Assembly: GCA_949289635.1 (NCBI GenBank)
Contig: CASEOS010000013.1
Coordinates: forward strand, 1 to 61,864
Length of the DNA: 61,864 nt
Direction of reading: 5' to 3'
From: an uncultured Eubacteriales bacterium
GTDB lineage: Bacteria > Bacillota > Clostridia > TANB77 > CAG-508
Part shown: positions 53,469-61,864 of the stretch, piece by piece
Layout: each line of letters begins with the position of its first letter
Position numbering within the stretch: position 1 is the stretch's first letter
Made by a program: the position numbers and the translations under genes
Notes under the pieces: generated by a model
What the model was told of the DNA's origin: nothing
Seen by the model: the letters and a program-made list of their open reading frames with translations, nothing else
Database searches by the model: none

Positions 53469-54290
53469 TTATTTTTCCCTTAATATATATTTTTCAATAG
53501 CATTTGCAACACCATCATGATTATTAGAAGTTGTAACATCATTTGCAAATTCTTTTACAAAGTCACTTGCATTTTCCATAGCAATTCCTAATCCTGCAAA
53601 ATCTAACATCTCTATATCATTTTCTCCATCGCCAATTGCCATAACTTCATCTCGTTTTATATTATATTTTTCCATAACCACTTTAATCGCTTCTGATTTT
53701 TTGATACCTTTTTTTACAATTTCTAAATATTCTGGAACACTACTTGTTATTTCATATTTTTCAAACATTTCTTTTGAAATTTGTTCTCTTTTTTCTATGA
53801 TTTTTTCTGGTTTATCTATAAAACAAACTTTATAAATATAATTTTGTGGCTTATTAAAGTTTAATTGATTAAAATTAACCACTTTTAGATTCATCCCTTT
53901 TAAATTTTTCGTGTTTTTTCGTACAACTTCTGGTATGGCTTCTACATAATGGGTATCTCTTGCATATATCATAATCGGTAGTCTTAAAGCTTTTCCTAAT
54001 TGAATTAATTCTTCTACTTCTTTAGCATCTAAATTTCGGGAATATAATAATTCTTTTGTGGTATTTTCTACAATGATTCCTCCATTAAAACAAATCGTAC
54101 ATTGATTTTCTTTTCTTAAATCTAATGCATCTATAAATTTTTCTAAACGATAAAATGCCCTTCCGCTTGAAATCATAACTTTTACACCTTGTTTTGATAT
54201 CTCTTTTATAACTTCTATTGTTTTTTTTGTTAATTCTTTTTCGTCTGTTACTAATGTTCCATCTAAATCAATTGCTACTAATTTATACAT
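53469..54290 (-). CDS. Cof-type HAD-superfamily hydrolase
   Basis: 273 aa. HAD motif I AIDLDGTLV, motif II ISSGRAF, and motif IV MAIGDGENDIEML, with a C2B cap, as in Cof/YwpJ sugar-phosphate or FMN phosphatases. Substrate unknown. The frame opens at 54329, but GGGGAGAAC points to ATG 54290 (MYKLVAID). Confidence 0.93.
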   Translation of the reverse strand: MYKLVAIDLDGTLVTDEKELTKKTIEVIKEISKQGVKVMISSGRAFYRLEKFIDALDLRKENQCTICFNGGIIVENTTKELLYSRNLDAKEVEELIQLGKALRLPIMIYARDTHYVEAIPEVVRKNTKNLKGMNLKVVNFNQLNFNKPQNYIYKVCFIDKPEKIIEKREQISKEMFEKYEITSSVPEYLEIVKKGIKKSEAIKVVMEKYNIKRDEVMAIGDGENDIEMLDFAGLGIAMENASDFVKEFANDVTTSNNHDGVANAIEKYILREK

Positions 54291-54334
54291 GTTTGTTCTC
54301 CCCTTTTTTGTTTGTTCTATAAAATACATCTATT

Positions 54335-55228
54335 TTATTCTTTTTCTTTATTCTTCTTTATTGGTTCATCAACTAATATTTTATTCGTTATTTCAGCAAA
54401 ATCATCTAGTGTTAACTTTTCTGCTCTTACATTTTCATCTAATTGTAATTCTTTTAAAATTCTTATTCCTTCTTCTTTAGACATAAATACTTTTGTATTT
54501 GTTAATGCATTTAACAATGTTTTTCTTCTTTGCATAAAGGCACTTTTGATAATTTTAAACATCACACCTCTACTTTTTACTTCTACAGGTGGCTCTTTTC
54601 TTAAGGTTAATTTAATTACCTTTGAAGTTACTTCTGGTTCTGGTATAAACGAATCATTTGGTACTTCCATAACACCTTCAGCTGTTGCATAATAATATAC
54701 AGAATAGGTAATGGCTCCTGTTTCCTTTTCTCCTGGAATTGCAATTAATCTATCTGCCACTTCTTTTTGTATCATAACGGTAATGCTTTCTAAATCTAAT
54801 CGATCTTCCAATAATTTCATAATAATTGGTGTGGTTATATAATATGGTAGATTTGCTACTATTTTAGCAGACTGAAAACCATTTTTTTCTTTTTCATCTT
54901 TTATAATTTTATTTAATCTAACTTTTAATACATCTTCATGAATCAATTCGAAATTTTCATATAAAGAAAATCTATCTGTTAATATCTTTATCATCTTTTT
55001 ATCTAATTCTATACAAATGACTTTTCCAGCTTTTTCTAATAATTCTTTTGTTAATGTCCCTAAACCTGGTCCAATTTCGATAACCAAATCCTTTTTTGTT
55101 ATATGGCTACTTTCCACAATTGTATCTACTACATTTTGATTAATTAAAAAATTTTGTCCTAAGGCTTTATTGGCTTTAATTTTATATTTTTTCATAATAA
55201 ATTGAGTATCTTCTAAAATATGACTCAT
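54335..55228 (-). CDS. ksgA: 16S rRNA dimethyladenosine transferase KsgA
   Basis: 297 aa. Dimethylates two adjacent adenosines near the 16S rRNA 3-prime end. KALGQNFLINQNVVD, VIEIGPGLGTLTKELL and VANLPYYITTPI are the three KsgA motifs. The frame opens at 55246, but AAAGGAAA leads to ATG 55228 (MSHILED). Directly upstream of the Cof gene in one operon; divergent from the PBP gene. Confidence 0.96.
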   Translation of the reverse strand: MSHILEDTQFIMKKYKIKANKALGQNFLINQNVVDTIVESSHITKKDLVIEIGPGLGTLTKELLEKAGKVICIELDKKMIKILTDRFSLYENFELIHEDVLKVRLNKIIKDEKEKNGFQSAKIVANLPYYITTPIIMKLLEDRLDLESITVMIQKEVADRLIAIPGEKETGAITYSVYYYATAEGVMEVPNDSFIPEPEVTSKVIKLTLRKEPPVEVKSRGVMFKIIKSAFMQRRKTLLNALTNTKVFMSKEEGIRILKELQLDENVRAEKLTLDDFAEITNKILVDEPIKKNKEKE

Positions 55229-55323
55229 CTTTCTATTTCCTTTCATTTTTTTACATTATACATTATATTGTAAATACAAATTTTTTTCAATATTTCTTTA
55301 TTGTAAAATTTATGTGTCCTTTA

Positions 55324-55352
55324 TTGCTTTTTCTCTGTTTTTCATATACAAT
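55324..55352 (+). promoter_or_regulatory. Promoter of the PBP gene
   Basis: TTGCTT (55324-55329), 17-nt spacer, TACAAT (55347-55352), 34 bp before ATG 55387. The longer frame from 55312 would begin upstream of the promoter. Confidence 0.65.
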
Positions 55353-55386
55353 AGAATTACAAATTTTTAACAAAAGAGGCGAAATT

Positions 55387-57744
55387 ATGGATACAAATAA
55401 AAAAGATTTAAAAAATAGAAATACACATAAAAAACCACCCACCAGAACGGATAAGAAAAAGGATAATCATACTATAAAAGTAAAAACAGAAAAAGATTCT
55501 AACATCATCAGTTTAAATCGTAAATTTGATTCTAAAAATTTAATTTATACACCAAAATTACGTAATACTTTTATCGTGATTATTATCATTTTTATTTTAC
55601 TTTTAGGAAGAATTGGCTATCTACAATTTGTTGATGGTGCTTATTTAACAGAAATGGCTTATCAACAACAAGCTATTAACCAAATCCTTAGTCCTAAAAG
55701 AGGAAATATCTATGACTCTACTGGGCAAGCTTTAGCTATTAGTTCTCAAGTAGATACTATAACAATTAACCCTAGTAGAATTGTTGGAGATTCTGATGAA
55801 GAAACAAAAACATTAAAAGAAACAGTTGCTAAAGGTTTTTCCGATATATTTGCACTAGATTATAATGAAACACTTGAAAAAGTAAATAGTACTTCTCAAG
55901 TAGAAACCATTATTAAAAAAGTGGAACAAGAAAAAGTAGATGAATTAAAAGCTTGGATGGAAGAAAATGATATATCTGTTGGTATTAATATAGATGAAGA
56001 TACCAAAAGATATTACCCTTATGGGGATTTAGCCTCTAGTGTCATTGGCTTTTGTGGAAGTGATAACCAAGGATTAAGTGGAATTGAATCAAAATGGGAT
56101 TCTGTTTTAACTGGTACTCCCGGAAAAATTGTCAGTTCACAAGATAGTAGTCAAAAGGAAATTCCAAATGCAGAAGAAACCTATATCTCTGCTGAAAATG
56201 GTAGTGATATCACTCTTACACTTGATGTATATATACAAAGTACTATTGAAAAATACTTAGAACAAGCTGTTGAAAAATACGAATGCGAAGATGGTGGAAA
56301 TGTTATTGTTATGAATCCTCAAACCGGTGATATTTTAGGAATGGCTAGCTACCCAGATTATGATTTAAACTCACCTTATACTCCTAATTCTACATTAGCA
56401 AAAACATATGATTCTTTATCTACCGAAGAAAAAAGTGAAGCTTTATACAAAATGTGGTCTAATAAATCTGTTGCAGAAAGTTATGAACCAGGTTCTACTT
56501 TTAAGATCATCACTGCCAGTGTTGCTTTAGAAGAAGGTATTACGACAACAGATAACGCTAGAGATTTTTATTGTTCTGGATATGAACAAGTTGAAGATAG
56601 ACAAATTGCTTGTTGGAGATGGTATAATCCTCATTATTATCAAACTCTAAGAGAAGCTCTAGAACATTCTTGTAACCCTGCTTTTATCCAATTGGCACAA
56701 AGAATTGGTGCCTCTACTTTATATAAATATTATCAAGCTTTCGGATTATTTGAAACGACCGACTCTGGTTTATATGGAGAGCAACCTAGTATTTTTCATG
56801 ACTTAGATGATGTAGGACCAGTTGAACTTGCCACATATGCATTTGGTCAAAGATTCCAAGTAACACCTCTTCAAATGATAACCGCTATTTCTTGTGTAGC
56901 CAATGATGGTGTTTTGATGAAACCAAATATTATTAAATCTGTTACGAATACAGATACTGGTGCTGTTACTGAAACACAACCTACAAAAGTTAGACAAGTT
57001 ATATCTCCATCAACTGCTGAAAAAGTAAAATCTATGATGGAATCTGTTGTTTTAGAAGGAACTGGTAAAAATGTTCAAGTTTCTGGATATTCTATTGGAG
57101 GAAAATCTGGAACTTCTGAACCAACAGAGGCTAATAAGGATGATGGTTATGTTTCATCATTTGTTGCTATCTCTCCTATTGAAGATACACAAGTTGTTAT
57201 ATTACTTACTTTATATGACCCACAAAATAAACAATATGGATATCAAGGTGGTTCTGTTGCAGCTCCTGTTGTTTCTCAAATGTTGTCTGAGATATTACCA
57301 TACTTAGGTGTCCCTTCTGATACAACAGAAGAAGATAATAGTACTGAGAATTTAATTACTGTTCCTGATGTTAGAAATAAAACACTTACAGAAGCCAAAA
57401 AAGTTCTTACAGATGCAGGATTTGATTGTAACATAGTTTCTTCTGGAGATGAAAATGCAACATTAGTTGCAGACCAAAATCCAAAACCAGGAGCTAAATT
57501 AGCTGCTAATTCTATTATTATGTTATATGGTGAAGGTGATACAGTTGCTACTTCTGTTGAAGTTCCTGATTTATCAAATATGAATTTATCACAAGCTAAA
57601 AATGCTTTAAAATCTAAAAACTTAAATATTAGTGTCACTGGTTCAGGAATTGTAACCACCCAAGATTACGCAGCAGGTGAACTTGTACAAGAAGGAACTA
57701 TTATCAATGTAACTCTGAAACCAACTTTAACAGATGCTCATTAA
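55387..57744 (+). CDS. Class B penicillin-binding protein with two PASTA domains
   Basis: 785 aa. Basic N-terminal tail, membrane helix (TFIVIIIIFILLLGRIGYL), dimerisation domain, transpeptidase domain with the active-site Ser in YEPGSTFKI, HSCNPAF (SxN) and GGKSGTSE (KSG), then two PASTA repeats beginning TVPDVRNKTLTEAKK and VEVPDLSNMNLSQAKN. This is a SpoVD or FtsI-type septal or spore-cortex transpeptidase; the PASTA pair fits SpoVD/PBP2x, but vegetative and spore types cannot be separated here. SD AGAGG before ATG 55387. Confidence 0.94.
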   Translation: MDTNKKDLKNRNTHKKPPTRTDKKKDNHTIKVKTEKDSNIISLNRKFDSKNLIYTPKLRNTFIVIIIIFILLLGRIGYLQFVDGAYLTEMAYQQQAINQILSPKRGNIYDSTGQALAISSQVDTITINPSRIVGDSDEETKTLKETVAKGFSDIFALDYNETLEKVNSTSQVETIIKKVEQEKVDELKAWMEENDISVGINIDEDTKRYYPYGDLASSVIGFCGSDNQGLSGIESKWDSVLTGTPGKIVSSQDSSQKEIPNAEETYISAENGSDITLTLDVYIQSTIEKYLEQAVEKYECEDGGNVIVMNPQTGDILGMASYPDYDLNSPYTPNSTLAKTYDSLSTEEKSEALYKMWSNKSVAESYEPGSTFKIITASVALEEGITTTDNARDFYCSGYEQVEDRQIACWRWYNPHYYQTLREALEHSCNPAFIQLAQRIGASTLYKYYQAFGLFETTDSGLYGEQPSIFHDLDDVGPVELATYAFGQRFQVTPLQMITAISCVANDGVLMKPNIIKSVTNTDTGAVTETQPTKVRQVISPSTAEKVKSMMESVVLEGTGKNVQVSGYSIGGKSGTSEPTEANKDDGYVSSFVAISPIEDTQVVILLTLYDPQNKQYGYQGGSVAAPVVSQMLSEILPYLGVPSDTTEEDNSTENLITVPDVRNKTLTEAKKVLTDAGFDCNIVSSGDENATLVADQNPKPGAKLAANSIIMLYGEGDTVATSVEVPDLSNMNLSQAKNALKSKNLNISVTGSGIVTTQDYAAGELVQEGTIINVTLKPTLTDAH

Positions 57745-57753
57745 TATATACAT

Positions 57754-57803
57754 AAAAAAAAGCATGCATAATGAAATCAACGATTTCTATGCATGCTTTT
57801 TTT
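57754..57803. terminator. Bidirectional terminator
   Basis: AAAAAAAGCATGCAT/ATGCATGCTTTTTTT with long complementary runs, between the PBP gene (+) and the Rpn-family gene (-). Confidence 0.93.
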
Positions 57804-58431
57804 ATTCCATTACCTCCTCATTCCAATATTTTTCTAATAATGTATCTAATTTTCTTATATGTTTGCTTTTTTTAATTGCTTCTTTTGTATTTTCTCCTTT
57901 TAAATAGCTCACCCATGCTTGTTTTAATGTCATATCTTTGCTTGTTTCAAGCTTAAATTTAGGTAATTGTAAAATATGAATTTCGAGATAATCATATATA
58001 ATATTGCTCATTGTTTGTTCACCTACAACCATTTTACTATGATAATCTAACTCTTTATTTAACACAAAATCTAATATATTAATGGTATTTGTCTTTGCAA
58101 TTTCTCTATCTTCATCATATTCTAATTGATTACCGTGAATTTGTGCATAATATAAGAGCATTTTTGTCAAGACATGTTCTCCATCAATAATTTGTATACC
58201 TACATTTCTTTCTTCATTTTCAATTGTCTTAATTCTTAAATCTGCAATACCAAAATTTTCTTCTGCTGGTAAATGATTTTTTATTTTTTCTAAGTATGGG
58301 TTAATTTTTGCTTCTTTAATTTCTAAATTCAGTATTACCTCTATAAATTCTTTTAATATATCTACATTTTCTTCTGTATTTAAAACTCTCCTTAGTACAA
58401 AATTACTTTTTGCAATAAATTTTCGATTCAT
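57802..58431 (-). CDS. Rpn/PD-(D/E)XK nuclease-family transposase-like protein
   Basis: 209 aa. ENFGIADLRIKTIENEERN and the start FIAKSNFVLRRVLN resemble the Rpn/PDDEXK_2 group of recombination-promoting nucleases. The catalytic ExQ strand, usually IEIQ or VEIQ, reads NVGIQIID, so a catalytic acid is lost and the enzyme may be inactive. ATG 58431 has no close SD; AAGGAGG lies 36 nt upstream beyond a 16-bp palindrome (58447-58462). No terminal repeats that would mark an IS are seen. Confidence 0.7.
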   Translation of the reverse strand: MNRKFIAKSNFVLRRVLNTEENVDILKEFIEVILNLEIKEAKINPYLEKIKNHLPAEENFGIADLRIKTIENEERNVGIQIIDGEHVLTKMLLYYAQIHGNQLEYDEDREIAKTNTINILDFVLNKELDYHSKMVVGEQTMSNIIYDYLEIHILQLPKFKLETSKDMTLKQAWVSYLKGENTKEAIKKSKHIRKLDTLLEKYWNEEVME

Positions 58432-58446
58432 ATATTATATATATGT

Positions 58447-58475
58447 TTTTAGTGCACTAAAAATAAACCTCCTTT
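58447..58475 (-). promoter_or_regulatory. Palindrome between SD and start of the Rpn-family gene
   Basis: TTTTAGTGCACTAAAA (58447-58462) sits between AGGAGG (58468-58473) and ATG 58431. The rest of the 58432-58732 gap (about 300 bp) shows only a hairpin at 58642-58670. Confidence 0.5.
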
Positions 58476-58641
58476 TTATATTTTATTCAAAATTCAGGAT
58501 TTGATTAACACTCTAAACGAATTATGGAACTTTATCTATAAAAGATTCAAACTTAATAAACTAGACAGATCAATTGATATTTGACAAATAATAGAAATTT
58601 CTATTGAATAAAAATTATATAATTTCTTCCAGTATACTGTC

Positions 58642-58670
58642 AAAAAAAGAACTTGTCAACAAGTTCTTTC
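58642..58670 (-). terminator. Terminator after ispH
   Basis: AGAACTTG/CAAGTTCT stem bounded by A and T runs, downstream of the ispH stop. Confidence 0.75.
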
Positions 58671-58732
58671 TCATTTTTTCTATTTTTCATCGCAAATTTC
58701 GACAAATATCCTAGTCTTTCGTTAATTTCAAT

Positions 58733-59593
58733 CTAAGATACAACTCTTTTTAATTTTTCCATTACCTTTTCTATACTTTCTTTGGGTGTTGACGCTCCTG
58801 CCATAATCCCTACTTTTTTAGTATTTTTTAACTCCTGTAAATCTAAGTCTTTCACATTTTCTATTGCAATTGCAATTTTACAATTTTGTTTTGCTATATC
58901 ATACAATTTTTTAGTGTTTGAACTATTCTTTCCACCAATAATTATCATAGCATCTACTTTATTTGCCATTTCTTTGGTTTCTTTTTGTCTAATCTCTGTC
59001 GCCTGACAAATGGTATTTTTTATTACTAGTTCAATATCTCTAGGTAATTCATTTTTGATAATTTCTTCTATAATATAGAATTTTTCTAAACTAAAAGTTG
59101 TCTGGGAAATCACTAATAATTTTTTTATATTTGATTTTTCTAACATTTCTAATGCTTTAAAGGTATCATCTTCTTTTTCTATCATGCATTTATTTTTTCC
59201 ACAATAACTATATGTCCCAATATTTTCTGGATGTTTTTTACTACCTAATAAAAATATATAATACCCTTTACTTGCGTATTCTTCTGCTATTTCATGTATT
59301 TTTAAAACTTTTGGGCAAGTATAATCTATTAACTCTATTTGGTTTTGCTTTGCTTCTTCATAAATCTGTTTTGGAATACCATGTGCACGAATAATTGTCT
59401 TTCCATTTGCTTCTTTTATATTTTCAATAAATTGCATTCCTAAATTTTCTAATTCTTTTATGACATCTTGATTATGGACAATTTCCCCTAATCCGCATAG
59501 TTTTTCATTTTGTTTTAATTCTTTTTTTGCTCCATCTACTGCTCTTTTTACACCATAACAAAAACCAGCTGTTTTCCCTACTATTAATTCCAT
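58733..59593 (-). CDS. ispH: 4-hydroxy-3-methylbut-2-enyl diphosphate reductase
   Basis: 286 aa. Last step of the MEP isoprenoid pathway (HMBPP to IPP/DMAPP). Three Cys that hold the 4Fe-4S cluster: AGFCYGVKRA (Cys12), DYTCPKV (about 94), NTICQAT (about 195). RAHGIP and KHPENIGTYSYC are typical. ATG 59593. It is downstream of ispG with a hairpin repeat between, so both MEP steps sit together. Confidence 0.96.
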   Translation of the reverse strand: MELIVGKTAGFCYGVKRAVDGAKKELKQNEKLCGLGEIVHNQDVIKELENLGMQFIENIKEANGKTIIRAHGIPKQIYEEAKQNQIELIDYTCPKVLKIHEIAEEYASKGYYIFLLGSKKHPENIGTYSYCGKNKCMIEKEDDTFKALEMLEKSNIKKLLVISQTTFSLEKFYIIEEIIKNELPRDIELVIKNTICQATEIRQKETKEMANKVDAMIIIGGKNSSNTKKLYDIAKQNCKIAIAIENVKDLDLQELKNTKKVGIMAGASTPKESIEKVMEKLKRVVS

Positions 59594-59629
59594 TTTTTAC
59601 TTTTCTCCATTCTACAATAATTGGTTAAC

Positions 59630-59750
59630 GAAAAAATCGGGAAATTGGGGACGGACTCATTTTTCCCTTTTTATAAAAATTTAATAATATATTTTTAAAT
59701 TATTTAGGAAAAAGGGAAAAATGAGTCCGTCCCCAATTTCCCGATTTTTC
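59630..59750. repeat. GGGGACG inverted repeat (GGGAAA-type arms)
   Basis: GGGAAATTGGGGACGGACTC ... GAGTCCGTCCCCAATTTCCC with a 45-bp AT-rich centre and flanking AAAAATC/GATTTTT, between ispG and ispH. Confidence 0.95.
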
Positions 59751-59755
59751 CGTTC

Positions 59756-60811
59756 TTAAATCATCATTTCTAAAATTTCTTGTTTTAACACTTCTACAAT
59801 TTTTTCTTGTGGTACTTTTTTGATAATTTGACCTTTTTTAAATAATAGCCCTTCTTTCACACCACCTGCAATTCCAATGTCTGCTTCTCTTGCTTCACCA
59901 GGTCCATTTACTGCACATCCCATGACAGCTACTGTAATATCTGATTCTATTGTACTTAAAAATTCTTCTACTTCTTTAGCAATCGGTATTAAGTCAATTT
60001 GTGTTCTTCCACAAGTAGGACAAGCTACCAATGTTGGTACTTTATGATACAAATTACAATCCTTTAATATCTCTTTTGCTACTTTAATTTCTTTTACTGG
60101 ATCATCTGAAAGAGAAACTCTCATCGTATCTCCTATTCCATTTCTTAGCATATATCCTAATCCAATACTTGATTTTATGGTTCCACTAAATTCTGTTCCG
60201 CTTTCTGTAATTCCTAGGTGTAAAGGACAATTAAATGCTTTGGAAGCTTCTTCATAGCTTTCAATACACAAATCTAAATTAGATGCTTTTAAAGAAATTA
60301 AATAATCTTGAAAGTCTAATTTTTCTAATATTTCTACATGCCTTCTTGCACTTTCCACCATTGCTTTTGCTGTTGGTTTTCCATATTGTTCTAATAAATC
60401 TTTTTCTAAAGAACCTGCATTAACCCCTATTCTTATAGGGATATGTTTTTCTTTACATTTATCTACAACTGCTTTTACTTTTTCTTCGCTTCCAATATTT
60501 CCTGGATTAATTCTAACTTTGTCAACACCTGCTTTTATAGCTTCTAGTGCAATTCTATAATCAAAATGTATGTCAGCTACAATAGGAATATGAATTTGTT
60601 TTTTAATTTCCTTTATTGCTCTAGCATCTTCCATATCTAATGCTGCTACTCTTATAATTTCACATCCTGCTTTTTCTAAATCTAATATTTGATTTACAGT
60701 AGCTTTAACATCTTTCGTTTTTGTATTACACATAGATTGAATAACTACTTTATTTTGTCCACCAATTTGTACATTTCCTACCATAACTTTTCTTGTATTT
60801 ATTCTATTCAT
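59756..60811 (-). CDS. ispG: 4-hydroxy-3-methylbut-2-en-1-yl diphosphate synthase
   Basis: 351 aa. Makes HMBPP from MEcPP in the MEP pathway. TIM-barrel start [34 protein letters not shown], and the C-terminal Fe-S domain with [13 protein letters not shown] and [22 protein letters not shown] weak (GGATGGA) before ATG 60811. Next gene is the WalR-like regulator, beyond a terminator and repeat. Confidence 0.97.
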   Translation of the reverse strand: MNRINTRKVMVGNVQIGGQNKVVIQSMCNTKTKDVKATVNQILDLEKAGCEIIRVAALDMEDARAIKEIKKQIHIPIVADIHFDYRIALEAIKAGVDKVRINPGNIGSEEKVKAVVDKCKEKHIPIRIGVNAGSLEKDLLEQYGKPTAKAMVESARRHVEILEKLDFQDYLISLKASNLDLCIESYEEASKAFNCPLHLGITESGTEFSGTIKSSIGLGYMLRNGIGDTMRVSLSDDPVKEIKVAKEILKDCNLYHKVPTLVACPTCGRTQIDLIPIAKEVEEFLSTIESDITVAVMGCAVNGPGEAREADIGIAGGVKEGLLFKKGQIIKKVPQEKIVEVLKQEILEMMI

Positions 60812-60848
60812 CTTTATTCCATCCTTTTTCTTATTTAATGCTTGTCAA

Positions 60849-60882
60849 AGGTTGCCAAAGTGACCCGTCCCCTTTGGCAACC
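60849..60882. repeat. Single-arm hairpin (TTGCC-type)
   Basis: 12-bp perfect stem AGGTTGCCAAAG/CTTTGGCAACCT with ACCCGTCCC in the loop, between walR and ispG. Confidence 0.93.
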
Positions 60883-60890
60883 TATAAAAA

Positions 60891-60922
60891 AGGAAAACAT
60901 GGATATTTCCAAGTTTTCCTTA
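60891..60922 (-). terminator. Terminator after walR
   Basis: AGGAAAAC/GTTTTCCT stem with T-run in the minus direction, just downstream of the walR stop. Confidence 0.7.
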
Positions 60923-60930
60923 AAACTTTT

Positions 60931-61665
60931 TTATTTAGAAGCTATATAATATCCGACTCCTCTTTTGGTTATTAATATTTTTGGTGATGAAGTATCTTTT
61001 TCGATTTTTTCTCTAATTCTTCTTACTGTTACATCTACTGTTCTAATATCTCCATAATACTCATATCCCCATACTTTTTCTAGTAAGGTTTCTCTTGTTA
61101 CGACTTGTCCTGGTTGAGATGCTAAAAATTTAATTACTTCAAATTCTCTTACGGTTAAATCAATAATTTCTCCTCTGATTTTTACTTCAAATTTATCTAA
61201 GTCTAACTCTAAGTCATTAACAATAATTTTATTTTCTTTCTTTTTTGAATTATCATTATCTAATCTATTAATAGACATATTTTCAACTTTTCTTAAGTTT
61301 GCTTTTACTCTTGCAATTAATTCTCTGACACTAAATGGTTTTGTAATATAGTCATCTGCACCTAATTCTAATCCTAATATTTTGTCAATTTCACTATCTT
61401 TGGCTGTTAGCATCAAAATTGGTACATTATATGAATTTTTAATTCTTTTGCATACAGATAAGCCATCCATTTTAGGAAGCATAATATCTAGCAATATTAA
61501 ATCTGGATACTGTTCTAAAGCAATATTCAATGCTGTTACTCCATCACTTGCTTCAATGACATTGTATCCTTCTTTTTTTAAATTATATACTAGTATTTCC
61601 CTTATTGGTTGTTCATCATCTACAATTAAGATTGTTTTTTGATCTCTATCCATTTCTTCTTCCAC
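60931..61665 (-). CDS. walR: OmpR/PhoB-family response regulator, WalR-like
   Basis: About 244 aa. Receiver domain with ILIVDDEQPIREIL, phospho-Asp in DLILLDIMLPKMDG, and the KPF Lys in ADDYITKPFS. The winged-helix output domain ends WGYEYYGDIRTVDVTVRRIR then KRGVGYYI, very close to WalR. In Bacillus WalR controls wall hydrolases and ftsAZ. Start GTG 61665 follows AGGCGGAG; the longer frame to 61737 lacks an SD. No walK-like kinase follows; a terminator and ispG do. 61666-61864 holds nothing I can name. Confidence 0.88.
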   Translation of the reverse strand: MEEEMDRDQKTILIVDDEQPIREILVYNLKKEGYNVIEASDGVTALNIALEQYPDLILLDIMLPKMDGLSVCKRIKNSYNVPILMLTAKDSEIDKILGLELGADDYITKPFSVRELIARVKANLRKVENMSINRLDNDNSKKKENKIIVNDLELDLDKFEVKIRGEIIDLTVREFEVIKFLASQPGQVVTRETLLEKVWGYEYYGDIRTVDVTVRRIREKIEKDTSSPKILITKRGVGYYIASK

Positions 61666-61864
61666 AAAAACTCCGCCTTTCTTCCTTAGCTTTATTTTTA
61701 TACTTATATTTATATCACAATTATTTTTATTATACAAGTAATTTGTTAAAAATTTCCCTGTTTCCTTGTTGTTGTGTCAATGATGTGAAACAAAATTATA
61801 TAAAAATTTAATCTATATAATTAAATTGCACAATTAACCATACCAAATTCTTCTAAATTAGCTC

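Noticed and set aside
57802..58431. Insertion sequence around the Rpn-family gene
   Set aside because: No inverted terminal repeats or target duplications were visible around it.

Overview
The window is strongly AT-rich and its gene content points to an endospore-forming Clostridia bacterium (phylum Firmicutes/Bacillota). It carries sigE, sigG, sigK, spoIIGA, a YlmC/YmxH gene and a gerA-type receptor operon. It also has the clostridial order murA-ftsQ-DUF881-DUF881-sbp-ftsA-ftsZ-spoIIGA-sigE-sigG, plus DUF951, DUF4364 and DUF368 genes. I see no phage, integrase, CRISPR array or rRNA. The species cannot be named from the sequence.

Layout. (1) 1-5354, minus strand: an operon running off the left edge. 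It holds a degenerate signal-peptidase paralogue, three membrane-anchored TasA/camelysin-like exported proteins, an apparently active SipW-type signal peptidase, an unknown protein, and a membrane-anchored McrB-like AAA+ ATPase. This is the best candidate for an undescribed system. (2) 5.5-12.2 kb: an unknown coiled-coil gene, DUF951, gltX, DUF368, two orphan Phd/YefM antitoxins, sigK behind two tandem hairpins, and a 56-aa membrane gene with a near-consensus promoter. (3) 12.2-18.8 kb: a surface locus with an LPITG protein, a sortase, and a large DUF11/VWA protein split by a frameshift at a repeat. (4) 19-31 kb: cysK-like, a stand-alone RNA candidate, U32 (TrhP-like), a RelA/SpoT-domain protein with a large insertion, TrmR-like, Nudix, typA, plsC, cmk, a P-loop/Asp23-like fusion, and a transglutaminase-like protein. 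(5) 31-41 kb: a GC-rich small ORF or RNA, gerA/gerB/gerC genes with a two-TM peptide, rnr-secG, ldh, DUF4364 and tRNA-Met. (6) 41-54 kb: a short AlaRS, then the sporulation sigma and division cluster. (7) 53-62 kb: a Cof hydrolase, ksgA, a PASTA penicillin-binding protein, an Rpn-family gene, ispH, ispG and a WalR-like regulator.

Three themes connect regions. A family of GGGGACG-loop hairpins, single or inverted in pairs, sits in at least 17 intergenic sites; in three genes it supplies the stop codon. Identical WalR-box-like direct repeats (11-bp period, same distance to the -35) stand before ftsA and before the orphan 56-aa gene, and a WalR-like regulator lies in the same window. Several genes use TTG or GTG starts chosen by a strong Shine-Dalgarno (SD; ftsA, sigG, ftsQ, walR, trmR). 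Coordinates were read by eye; all family assignments come from recognised motifs, not searches.
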